This document shows, in pieces, positions 7,665-14,612 of a stretch of DNA of 18,958 nucleotides. Source of the stretch: Myxococcales bacterium (GTDB lineage Bacteria > Myxococcota_A > Bradymonadia > Bradymonadales > Bradymonadaceae); the NCBI GenBank assembly GCA_007120915.1, contig SKMT01000676.1, positions 1 through 18,958 on the forward strand, in the 5' to 3' direction. The notes below the pieces were generated by a model. The model did no database searches. It saw nothing but the letters and a program-made list of their open reading frames with translations, and was not told the origin of the DNA. Both the position numbers and the translations under genes were made by a program. Numbering within the stretch: the stretch's first letter is position 1; each line of letters begins with the position of its first letter.

Positions 7665-7997
7665 ATGGTTTTCGAAGTGATTACACCGGGAATGTTCTTT
7701 CTGGGCCTGGCGATCAGCTTTGGCTTTTTCGCCGCCGCGATCCTGATCGCGAAGTTCGTGAAGGTAAGGACGGAAGATACGTCGATGGTCCCGCCTCTGC
7801 TGAAGGGGCTGCTGGTCGGTTTTCTGGCCGTGTTCGGTACCATCGGCACCGGGATGAGTATCGGTTTTGGCTGCGCCAACCCCGACTACTACGAAGATAC
7901 CGTCGAGGGGCCTGAAGAGTCCGATTACGCCGCCGACCTGGTGGAAGGGGCCGACGATGACGGCGCCGAAGACGGGGAAGAAGAAGCAGCACAGTAA
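7665..7997 (+). CDS. Small two-TM membrane protein with acidic tail
   Basis: I choose the ATG at 7665 (MVFEVITPGMFF) over a TTG at 7623 because the extra residues are polar and the shorter form starts just before the first hydrophobic segment. Neither has a strong ribosome binding site. The 110-residue product has two likely transmembrane helices, at about 6-30 (GMFFLGLAISFGFFAAAILI) and 45-67 (LLKGLLVGFLAVFGTIGTGM), separated by a short charged loop. A strongly acidic C-terminal tail (75-110) follows. I do not recognise the family. Its TAA stop shares one base with the start codon of the SLOG-type protein (7997), which suggests translational coupling and a shared task. The acidic tail could be a docking surface; that is inference. 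Confidence 0.75.
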   Translation: MVFEVITPGMFFLGLAISFGFFAAAILIAKFVKVRTEDTSMVPPLLKGLLVGFLAVFGTIGTGMSIGFGCANPDYYEDTVEGPEESDYAADLVEGADDDGAEDGEEEAAQ

Positions 7998-8554
7998 TGA
8001 GCGCTGAGCGCATCAACACGGTCGCCGTCGTCGGTAGTGCACTCGTCGTCGAGGGTGACCGGGAGTACACCGAAGCACAACGATTGGGGAGACTACTCGT
8101 CGACGCGGGGTTTCGCGTCGTCACCGGTGGTCGAACGGGCGTGATGGAGGCGGCCAGCCGCGGAGCGCACCAGGCGGATGGCTACGTCGAGGGACGCACC
8201 GTCGGGATCTTGCCCGGCCATCAGCCCGAAGAGGCGAATCGATGGGTGGACGTGGCGATTCCCACGGGGTTGAGCATCGCCCGCAATGCCATCGTCGCGC
8301 ACAGCGATGCGCTGGTTGCCGTCGGTGGCGGGTCGGGCACGCTGTCGGAGATGGCGATGGCCTGGAAGCTGGGCCGGCCGGTGGTGGCGATCAGCGTCGG
8401 CGGGATCGGCGAGCGGATGGGTGGACAGCCCATCGATGAGCGGCCGGGGCCCGGAGACGATCAGGTCTGGCCGGCGGAGTCGGCAGGCGAGGCGGTGGAG
8501 TTGGTTGAGCGGCTGCTGGTTGAATCGTCGATCGGCGCGCGGGAGATTGAGTGA
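7997..8554 (+). CDS. SLOG/LOG-family nucleotide-binding protein (TIGR00725-like)
   Basis: The 185-residue product has a Rossmann-like fold of the SLOG superfamily. The opening strand is TVAVVGSALVVEGD (8-21), followed by GGRTGVMEAASRGA (44-57), ARNAIVAHSDALVAVGGGSG (95-114) and GTLSEMAMAWKLGRPVV (114-130). GGGSGTLSE stands where LOG proteins have PGGxGTxxE. Relatives include the cytokinin-riboside phosphoribohydrolase LOG and a widespread bacterial group of unknown substrate. SLOG domains bind nucleotides or nucleotide derivatives, so a nucleotide-processing or sensing role is likely, probably in the cytoplasm. The start ATG overlaps the preceding membrane-protein stop by one base. Its end faces ppsA across an 85-base gap holding a perfect hairpin. 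Confidence 0.85.
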   Translation: MSAERINTVAVVGSALVVEGDREYTEAQRLGRLLVDAGFRVVTGGRTGVMEAASRGAHQADGYVEGRTVGILPGHQPEEANRWVDVAIPTGLSIARNAIVAHSDALVAVGGGSGTLSEMAMAWKLGRPVVAISVGGIGERMGGQPIDERPGPGDDQVWPAESAGEAVELVERLLVESSIGAREIE

Positions 8555-8604
8555 TCTCTGGAGTGCTGTCGAGAGCCGGAGATTGATGGGGCAAACGCTA
8601 CTGC

Positions 8605-8624
8605 CGATAGCCGGGAGGCTATCG
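8605..8624. terminator. Hairpin between convergent genes
   Basis: CGATAGCC and GGCTATCG form a perfect 8-bp stem with a GGGA loop. The position between the convergent ends of the SLOG gene and ppsA suits a bidirectional terminator. There is no T-tract on either side, so a simple intrinsic terminator is not certain. Confidence 0.5.
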
Positions 8625-8639
8625 TGCCCGATGAACCAG

Positions 8640-11018
8640 TTAGCCTTCTGCGTCTGCGATCACTCGCCGAACGTCGGCGACGCTGTCGGGGTTCACAGAG
8701 ATGGAGTCGATGCCGGCGTCGACCAGGAAGGCGGCGAATTCGGGATGATCGCTGGGGGCCTGCCCGCAGAGCCCGACGGGGGTGTCGTGTTCGTGGGCGG
8801 TCTCGATGACCTGGCGGATGGTGCGGGTGACCGCTTCGTTGCGTTCGTCGAACAGCTCGGCGAGAAGCGCCGAGTCGCGGTCGACGCCGAGTACGAGCTG
8901 GGTCAGATCGTTGGAGCCGATGGAGAAACCGTCGAAGCGGTCGGCGAAACCGTCGGCCAGGGTGACGTTCGAGGGGACCTCGCACATCACGTAGACCTTC
9001 AGTCCTTTTTCGCCGCGTTTCAGACCGTGGTCGGCCATCACGTCGAGCACGCGATCGGCTTCCTCGAGGGTGCGGCAGAAGGGGATCATGATCACCACGT
9101 TGGAAAACCCCATTTCGTCGCGAACTTTTTTGAGCGCCCGGCATTCCAGCGCGAAGCCTTCGCGATACAGATCGCTGTAGTAGCGCGAGGCGCCGCGAAG
9201 CCCGAGCATTGGATTGTCCTCTTCGGGCTCGAAGGCGGTCCCGCCGATTAAATCGGCGTATTCGTTGGTCTTGAAGTCGCTGGTGCGAACGATGACCGGG
9301 TTCGGCCAGCCGGCGGCGGCGATGTGGCCGATGCCGCGGGCGAGTCGGTCGACGAAGTAGTCGCGGCGGTCGTCACAGCCGGCGGTGAGACTCTTGATCT
9401 TGCCGCGGTCTTCGGCGTCGTCGACCCGGTCGATATCGACGAGGGCCATGGGGTGGATCTTGATGTGGTTTTCGATGATGAACTCCATGCGGGCCAGGCC
9501 GATGCCATCGAGCGGCAGCTTCCACCAGCGGAACGCCGCCGCCGGGCTGGCGATGTTCATCATCACCCGGGTGGCCGTGTCGGGCAGATCATCGACGTCG
9601 ATTTCGTCGACCTCGAAGTCGAGCTCACCGTCGTAGATGTAGCCCCGGTCGCCTTCGGCGCAGGAGAGGGTGATGGGCTGTCGATCGTCGATGGTTGCTG
9701 TGGCACCGCGGGCGCCGACGATGGCCGGGATGCCCAGCTCGCGGCTTACAATGGCGGCGTGGGAGGTTCGCCCGCCCAGCTCGGTGACGATCCCGGAGGC
9801 CCGCTTCATGATCGGCACCCAGTCGGGGTGGGTGACTTCGGTGACCAGGATGGCGCCGTCGACGAACTGCTCGGCTTCTTCGGGGCTGTCGAGCTGGCAG
9901 GCCGGCCCGGCGGCGATGGCGCTGCCGATGGAGGTGCCCTCGACGATGCGCTCGCCCTTCTCGGTGAGCTGGAAGGTTTTGAGCGTGGCGCCCAATTTCT
10001 GGGAGTGCACTGTTTCGGGGCGGGCCTGGACGATGAACATCTCGCCCGTTTCGCCGTCGAGGGCCCACTCGATGTCCATGGGCCGGTCGTAGTGGCGCTC
10101 GATGTCGCGGCACCAGCGCGCAAGCTCGATGATCTGGTCGTCGTCGAGCACGGCGCTGCGCCGTTCTTCGTCGCTGGTGTCCACCGTCTCGGTGGCCCGG
10201 GTGCCGCCGGCGTAGATCATCTTGCGCTGTTTCTGGCCGATGCGCGTGCCGATGATGGGGCGGTTGGACTCGTCGTCGAGTAGCGGTTTGAACACCGTGT
10301 ACTCGTCGGGGGAGACCGACCCCTGCACCACTGTTTCGCCCAGCCCCCAGGCGGCGTTGATGACGACCACGTCGGGGAAGCCCGTTTCGGTGTCGATGGT
10401 AAAGGCCACCCCGGCGCCGGCGATGTCGGAGCGCACCATCTTTTGGACACCCACGGACAGTGCAATCTCGAGATGATCGAAGTCCTTCTGCTCCCGGTAG
10501 CTGATGGCGCGGTCGGTGAACAGGGAGGCGAAACAGCGGCGGCAGGCGTCCAGAAGCGGGCCGGTGCCGTGCACGTTCAGATAGGTCTCCTGCTGGCCGG
10601 CGAAGCTGGCATCGGGCAGATCCTCGGCGGTGGCGCTGGAGCGCACCGCCACGTCGGCGGCGTTGGTGTTGTAGCGGTGGCTCAGCTCTTCGTAGGCATC
10701 TTCGATGGCCTCGCGGGTGGTCTCGGAAAAACCCCCGTGCAGGATGGCCCGACGGATGTTGCGTCCCACCTCGCGAAGCGAGGAGTCATCGCGGTGCAGC
10801 CGGTCGATTTCGTCGGCGATGTAGTCGTCGAGGTCATTTTCGGTCACAAACCGGCGGAACGCCTCGGCGGTGGTGGCAAACCCGTCGGGCACGGCAATGC
10901 CCTGAGCCTTCAGGTTCTGAATCATCTCGCCGAGCGAGGCGTTTTTGCCGCCGACGCGCGGGACGTCTTCGGAGTCGAGGTCTTCGAACCAGAGAACGTC
11001 GGTGTTTTGTGAGGTCAT
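8640..11018 (-). CDS. ppsA: Phosphoenolpyruvate synthase
   Basis: This enzyme converts pyruvate, ATP and water to phosphoenolpyruvate, AMP and phosphate, feeding gluconeogenesis in the cytoplasm. Starting at the ATG at 11018 the product is 792 residues, the usual PpsA length. The frame extends further upstream without family sequence, so that start is preferred, although no good ribosome binding site precedes it. The N-terminal ATP/pyruvate-binding domain (about 1-345) shows VGGKNASLGEM and VRSSATAEDLPDASFAGQQ. The swivelling phosphohistidine domain holds GGRTSHAAIVSRELGIPAIV with the catalytic histidine at about 420. The C-terminal barrel (about 470-792) has GLARMEF, FSIGSNDLTQLVLGVDRDS and GLCGQAPSDHPEF, with the catalytic cysteine at about 751. 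All key residues are present. It is divergent from the secreted-protein gene at 11295. Confidence 0.97.
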   Translation of the reverse strand: MTSQNTDVLWFEDLDSEDVPRVGGKNASLGEMIQNLKAQGIAVPDGFATTAEAFRRFVTENDLDDYIADEIDRLHRDDSSLREVGRNIRRAILHGGFSETTREAIEDAYEELSHRYNTNAADVAVRSSATAEDLPDASFAGQQETYLNVHGTGPLLDACRRCFASLFTDRAISYREQKDFDHLEIALSVGVQKMVRSDIAGAGVAFTIDTETGFPDVVVINAAWGLGETVVQGSVSPDEYTVFKPLLDDESNRPIIGTRIGQKQRKMIYAGGTRATETVDTSDEERRSAVLDDDQIIELARWCRDIERHYDRPMDIEWALDGETGEMFIVQARPETVHSQKLGATLKTFQLTEKGERIVEGTSIGSAIAAGPACQLDSPEEAEQFVDGAILVTEVTHPDWVPIMKRASGIVTELGGRTSHAAIVSRELGIPAIVGARGATATIDDRQPITLSCAEGDRGYIYDGELDFEVDEIDVDDLPDTATRVMMNIASPAAAFRWWKLPLDGIGLARMEFIIENHIKIHPMALVDIDRVDDAEDRGKIKSLTAGCDDRRDYFVDRLARGIGHIAAAGWPNPVIVRTSDFKTNEYADLIGGTAFEPEEDNPMLGLRGASRYYSDLYREGFALECRALKKVRDEMGFSNVVIMIPFCRTLEEADRVLDVMADHGLKRGEKGLKVYVMCEVPSNVTLADGFADRFDGFSIGSNDLTQLVLGVDRDSALLAELFDERNEAVTRTIRQVIETAHEHDTPVGLCGQAPSDHPEFAAFLVDAGIDSISVNPDSVADVRRVIADAEG

Positions 11019-11148
11019 CGGTGGGGTCCCGGTGGGGTTATTGTGGTGCTTCGGACGGCAGCAAAAAAGTAAGCGCAGTGCCCGTGCGTGCAATCGGCCA
11101 TCACGGGTAGTATCACCGCCGGCCTCCCCGGGTCTCCGAATCTCTGTC

Positions 11149-11180
11149 TTGACTTTTCCCCCCCCCCCCCCCCTTAGCAT
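11149..11180 (+). promoter_or_regulatory. Poly-C tract between promoter-like boxes
   Basis: TTGACT (11149-11154) resembles a -35 box. It is followed by TTT, exactly 16 C (11158-11173) and then TAGCAT (11175-11180), a 4-of-6 match to a -10 box. The spacer is 20 bases; loss of three C would give the optimal 17. The layout matches phase-variable promoters such as Neisseria opc, in which C-tract slippage sets promoter strength. Whether these boxes are used is unknown. Confidence 0.4.
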
Positions 11181-11223
11181 TCTCTTACGCTTAGCCCCGA
11201 GCACTGGGGGGCTACGCGACGGA

Positions 11224-11248
11224 GTGCAAATTCATACTGCATTTGCAC
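11224..11248 (+). promoter_or_regulatory. Operator-like inverted repeat
   Basis: GTGCAAAT (11224-11231) and ATTTGCAC (11241-11248) are perfect reverse complements separated by 9 bases, a size suited to a dimeric repressor or activator. The site lies just upstream of a TGTAAT -10-like box (11256-11261) and about 50 bases before the start of the secreted-protein gene. Confidence 0.5.
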
Positions 11249-11294
11249 GACACGTTGTAATCTGTTGATCTTAATTCAATGCTCAGGAGTGAAG

Positions 11295-12353
11295 ATGTTT
11301 GTTCAACTGTCGAGATTCGTTGTGCTTACGACCGTCGCTGCAGTGGTCGGATTGTTGATGACGTTTGGTGCCATTGGCACGGCTGCTGCCTCCAGCCACG
11401 TGACCGACTGCCAACCGACGGCGCCGTACAACCACTGTCATGAGGTTGACTTGACGCAGGTGGATTACTGGCAAGACACCGTGCACGATCCGGACTGGCG
11501 AACGATCGATCCCAGTCCTCATCCCGATGTCGACTACAGGATTACCATTGACGTCATGGAGTTGAACGGTGGGGTCATCCCAACTGCTACAGGTCAGGGT
11601 CACTACCACAGTTTCGAGGACTATATTGCTACCAAGAAAGCACTTCTCGGGATCGATCAGTTGTCGGACGACGATATTATCGAGGTAGTTATCAAGGGAC
11701 GGACTATCAAAATGAATGACTCCGGTGGAGCGGTAGAAGCGACGACCGGATATATCGTCCATGATGCACTGTCCGACGAGAATGGCTCGATTGTTATCGA
11801 CAATGAAGACGTGACCTGGGACATTATCGATCAGGATCGCATGCAGCATTGGGCACAGCAGCAGAGTTCTTCGAGTTCAGTGGGGACTTCGAGTATGCTT
11901 TTTCCTGTGACGATTTTTGACGCCATCAATGAGACGACTCTGAGTGCCGGAGATTACACCGCTCAGCTCTGGAAGTCGGAGATCTTGCACACCAATGCTG
12001 ATACACTGCATGGGCTGTCCACCAGTATGGGCTGGACGAGGAAAAACGGTGCGCTGTGTCAGTTGACCTGGGATCCCGGTCTTGAGGTGACGGTGGACTG
12101 CTTTGCAGCGGATATGCAGGTGGCATATTCCTATGACATCGTTGGAGGTAACTACTGGGAGAACGAAGCAGGTGCCACCGACGTACTCGCACTTGAGCTG
12201 AAATTAATCAGTGGTGAATTGTCGGGCAATCTGCCGGAATTGCCGATCGAGGAAGGTTGCGGATACGGTTTTGTCGAGTTCGGCTTTCCTCTTAACGATT
12301 CGGCTACCATTCCGATTCCTGGAACGGACGTCAATGATTGCTGGGATTGGTAA
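11295..12353 (+). CDS. Secreted protein of unknown family
   Basis: The start is the ATG at 11295, preceded by CAGGAGTG; this gives a clean signal peptide, while an upstream start at 11265 would add a polar extension. Residues 5-32 (FVVLTTVAAVVGLLMTFGAI and an alanine stretch) form the signal, with likely cleavage after AAA at 30-32. The mature part (about 320 residues) has no domain I recognise. It begins with two nearby cysteines (C39 and C46), contains a serine-rich stretch (QQQSSSSSVGTSS) near the middle, and ends with a Cys- and Trp-containing tail (NDCWDW). Predicted location is periplasmic or extracellular. GC is lower than in ppsA (52% versus 62% in single-line hand counts), consistent with a different origin or expression class. 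An orphan lipoprotein gene follows 133 bases downstream. Confidence 0.8.
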   Translation: MFVQLSRFVVLTTVAAVVGLLMTFGAIGTAAASSHVTDCQPTAPYNHCHEVDLTQVDYWQDTVHDPDWRTIDPSPHPDVDYRITIDVMELNGGVIPTATGQGHYHSFEDYIATKKALLGIDQLSDDDIIEVVIKGRTIKMNDSGGAVEATTGYIVHDALSDENGSIVIDNEDVTWDIIDQDRMQHWAQQQSSSSSVGTSSMLFPVTIFDAINETTLSAGDYTAQLWKSEILHTNADTLHGLSTSMGWTRKNGALCQLTWDPGLEVTVDCFAADMQVAYSYDIVGGNYWENEAGATDVLALELKLISGELSGNLPELPIEEGCGYGFVEFGFPLNDSATIPIPGTDVNDCWDW

Positions 12354-12380
12354 TCATTAAAGGCGATCGTATGGAGGTCG

Positions 12381-12416
12381 CTGTCGACTCTCGTTGCTTT
12401 CATCGGGAGTCGACAG
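12381..12416 (+). terminator. Long hairpin after secreted-protein gene
   Basis: CTGTCGACTC (12381-12390) is the exact reverse complement of GAGTCGACAG (12407-12416). With one T-G wobble the stem extends to 13 bp around a 10-base loop. It starts 28 bases after the stop codon. There is no T-tract after it, so it may be a Rho-type end, an RNA stabiliser or an attenuator before the next gene. Confidence 0.55.
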
Positions 12417-12423
12417 TGATGTC

Positions 12424-12458
12424 CCGCCCGGTCCGCCCGGTCAACTGGTCCAACTGGT
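12424..12458 (+). repeat. Short tandem repeat with 9-base period
   Basis: Four consecutive units read CCGCCCGGT, CCGCCCGGT, CAACTGGT and CCAACTGGT, sharing a -GGT end. The array sits between the hairpin and the ribosome binding site of the lipoprotein gene. Confidence 0.7.
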
Positions 12459-12486
12459 GAAAACTAATCACAGATAAGGTGATGCA

Positions 12487-13803
12487 ATGGATCGGCTGCG
12501 CTCAATTGTTCCGCTTCTGGTCATCTGTACAGTCTGGGTGTCTACGGGCTGCTCTGACGCAAAAGTGATTGAACTTAACGACGATGTTTCAGATGTTGGC
12601 CTACAAGAGGATGCGTCCGATGTGGGAGAGGACGCAGACGTCCACGACGAGGATGTCGAACCCCAACCGGAGCCGATGGGGCCCGATGAATTTGAGAAAC
12701 CTCCCGAAGAGCAGCACCACCATGATCATCAAATGCCGTATATACCGAACGATGCGTTCAGTCCTCGAGAAGAGGCCATGGCCGGGAGTTATTCGGGATT
12801 CTCCGGACGCCCCCATATGCGCTTCACAGAGCGTGCTGTAGAAAGCTGGATCTATGCCGATGAATACCTGGTTTTTGACGGTTACGAGTATCGCTACGGT
12901 TATCCGCATTTGCCTGCGGACTACGAAATCCTCGCCGTCAACGAAGGGCGCAAGTTGCCGATGCGACTCGTCGAGGTGCAAGAAGATGACGGTTTTCCCA
13001 CGATCGACGAGATTGAATCATGGTCGGAAGAACAATTTGATACGAGCGCGTTTGTGGAAGAAAAGGAGAACGAAGAGGTATTCCACTACTCCATCATCAT
13101 TCCCCCCTGGGCATTCGACGAGAAGGGCGCCTACGACATCGAGTTGTTGTTCCGTCCCGTACACGTCGCTCGTCCGGACGGTGCGTTCAACGTCATCCTT
13201 CCGGTCAGCCATCGATCGGTGACGGCATACGTAGGCAGCGAAATTTACACCTCTCCGGGCGAGGACGTATCCAGTCGAGATGACGACGCCGTCGAAGTTC
13301 AGTCGGATATCGTCTCTCAGGCTCTCTGGAGTACGAAAGGGATGTTTCTCGCCCCTCCCGCCGGTGTGTCCGACTGGTCGTCGGCTGAAAGCAGCGACGA
13401 GTTGAATATGGCCAAGGCATTCGAGGTTCCGGGAGAGACGGTGACGCTGGAACTGTACACCGTGGCGATGCGTTGGATATTGATGATCTACTACAATCTG
13501 GGCCCCAAGCTGCACTACGTGATCCAGGACGGCGAGATTATCGATACCTTTCTTTTCGAACCGGGTGGTGAAACGCCATCGGACTGGGGAGGAGAAGGCG
13601 ATGACGGGATCGCCGAGAAGCTCGAAATCGACATTGAGATGCCGGAGGAGGGAACGACGCAGGTCAAAGTCGTCGCCGTGCCGTTTCCCTATCAGCCATA
13701 CAGCGAGGATCTGGTCGAAGAATTCGGCGAGACGCCACCGCTTCACCCCGTACAGCCTACGGACTCCAACGTCCTGATTCTCGAGCGAGCATCCGAGGAC
13801 TGA
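12487..13803 (+). CDS. Lipoprotein of unknown family with acidic linker
   Basis: The start is the ATG at 12487, with AAGGTG a few bases upstream. The 438-residue product opens with a lipoprotein signal: hydrophobic residues 8-20 and lipobox STGC, with the lipidated cysteine at 22. A long Asp/Glu-rich linker (24-70) and a short histidine cluster (HHHDH, 77-81) follow. The rest is a globular region rich in aromatic residues and beta-type sequence, with no catalytic motif I recognise. It is likely an envelope-anchored surface or periplasmic protein. It lies 133 bases after the orphan secreted protein on the same strand, with a hairpin and a tandem repeat between, so the two may be one unit with attenuated expression. 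The histidines could bind metal; that is inference. Confidence 0.82.
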   Translation: MDRLRSIVPLLVICTVWVSTGCSDAKVIELNDDVSDVGLQEDASDVGEDADVHDEDVEPQPEPMGPDEFEKPPEEQHHHDHQMPYIPNDAFSPREEAMAGSYSGFSGRPHMRFTERAVESWIYADEYLVFDGYEYRYGYPHLPADYEILAVNEGRKLPMRLVEVQEDDGFPTIDEIESWSEEQFDTSAFVEEKENEEVFHYSIIIPPWAFDEKGAYDIELLFRPVHVARPDGAFNVILPVSHRSVTAYVGSEIYTSPGEDVSSRDDDAVEVQSDIVSQALWSTKGMFLAPPAGVSDWSSAESSDELNMAKAFEVPGETVTLELYTVAMRWILMIYYNLGPKLHYVIQDGEIIDTFLFEPGGETPSDWGGEGDDGIAEKLEIDIEMPEEGTTQVKVVAVPFPYQPYSEDLVEEFGETPPLHPVQPTDSNVLILERASED

Positions 13804-13843
13804 GTTGCGATGGCAGCCCCGGTTCCACTCGTGCGTTTGTTGG

Positions 13844-13865
13844 GGGCCGGGGGATGACATCGACT
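13844..13865. repeat. 22-bp direct repeat, copy 1
   Basis: These 22 bases (GGGCCGGGGG followed by ATGACATCGACT) are identical to 15982-16003 in the same orientation. Reading the minus strand, the copy begins 7 bases after the stop codon of the gene at 13873-14595. The bases flanking the two copies differ, so the identity is sharply bounded. Confidence 0.9.
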
Positions 13866-13872
13866 GCAAGGG

Positions 13873-14595
13873 TCAGGGCCCGCGCCAGATAATATCGCCG
13901 CTGTGGGCGTCGAGGACTTCGACACCTCCGCGTTCGATCAGTTGTTCGGGGAGCATGTCAAAGAGATTCTCGGCGACCATGGGATAGATGGAGCCGCCAG
14001 TATGCTCGAATGCGTGTCGGGTGTCGCGGTCGATGGTAATTGCAGCGTCGCCGGATCCGCCGGAGGGAGAAGAGAAGGCAAATTCGGTGGTCAACGGTAG
14101 GAATTTCCAGGTGTCTTCGAGTTCGTCCTTTTGTATCTGCAGTGTCGATGCATCTTCTCCTCGATGCTTCGCGATCAGCCGGATCACCGTCTCGGAAAGC
14201 GAGCGGTATTCAAGGTCGGGAGACAGGATAGTGCGGGGACTGAGATAGACCCGGATGCCAACTTCGTCGAACGCTTCGGTGTGTTCGAAGGGATACTCCC
14301 CTCTTTCCCGGGGAACGACATCATCGAACTGGCTGAAGGCTTTGCGCAGCTTGTGGATCGTGGTGTCGTCGGGGCTTGTGACATCGAGATAGGAGAGGAC
14401 ACCGTTGCCGCCCGGCGTCAGAGAATAGAGCTGTTCGGCCGGGTCGCCCGGAGGGTGATCGGCGATTGCTCCGACATCCGGCTGGCCGGAATCCGTGTAT
14501 GTGATGTCGTGATTTTCATGGGGGTACAGAAATCCGTTGATGCCCTGCCGGTGTCGTCGTTTGATTTCGTAGACGCGATGTGCGGTCACATACAT
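13873..14595 (-). CDS. Unknown protein, third gene of JAMM operon
   Basis: The ATG at 14595 is preceded by an AAGG at about ten bases and lies 17 bases after the stop of the upstream gene, so the two are co-transcribed. The 240-residue product (MYVTAHRVYEIKRRHRQGIN) has no signal peptide or transmembrane segment and looks cytoplasmic. Its first 30 residues are basic and the rest is acidic, with scattered Asp/Glu and mixed alpha/beta character. It contains no cysteine. I recognise no domain and no catalytic motif; there is no C-terminal Gly-Gly that would mark a ubiquitin-like tag (it ends IIWRGP). Single-line counts give about 55% GC, below the flanking lipoprotein gene. The function can only be inferred from its JAMM-protein neighbour. 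Confidence 0.75.
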   Translation of the reverse strand: MYVTAHRVYEIKRRHRQGINGFLYPHENHDITYTDSGQPDVGAIADHPPGDPAEQLYSLTPGGNGVLSYLDVTSPDDTTIHKLRKAFSQFDDVVPRERGEYPFEHTEAFDEVGIRVYLSPRTILSPDLEYRSLSETVIRLIAKHRGEDASTLQIQKDELEDTWKFLPLTTEFAFSSPSGGSGDAAITIDRDTRHAFEHTGGSIYPMVAENLFDMLPEQLIERGGVEVLDAHSGDIIWRGP

Positions 14596-14612
14596 GCAAG
14601 AACCTTATCAAG

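Larger units (their letters stand above)
11019..11294. other. Divergent regulatory region between ppsA and secreted-protein gene
   Basis: This 276-base region holds the promoters of two divergent genes. Visible elements are a run of 16 C (11158-11173), a hairpin with 7-bp arms TAGCCCC/GGGGCTA (11192-11198 and 11208-11214), a perfect 8-bp inverted repeat (11224-11248) and a TGTAAT box (11256-11261). I found no convincing ppsA promoter on the minus strand. Confidence 0.6.

Noticed and set aside
8286..10283. Plus-strand open frames 8286-9251 and 9324-10283 overlapping the SLOG gene and ppsA
   Set aside because: They are shadows of strongly recognised genes, and their Ala/Gly/Val-rich translations match nothing.
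13018..13869. 283-codon minus-strand open frame opposite the lipoprotein at 12487
   Set aside because: It is a shadow of a gene with a good lipobox and start, and it has no protein family features.
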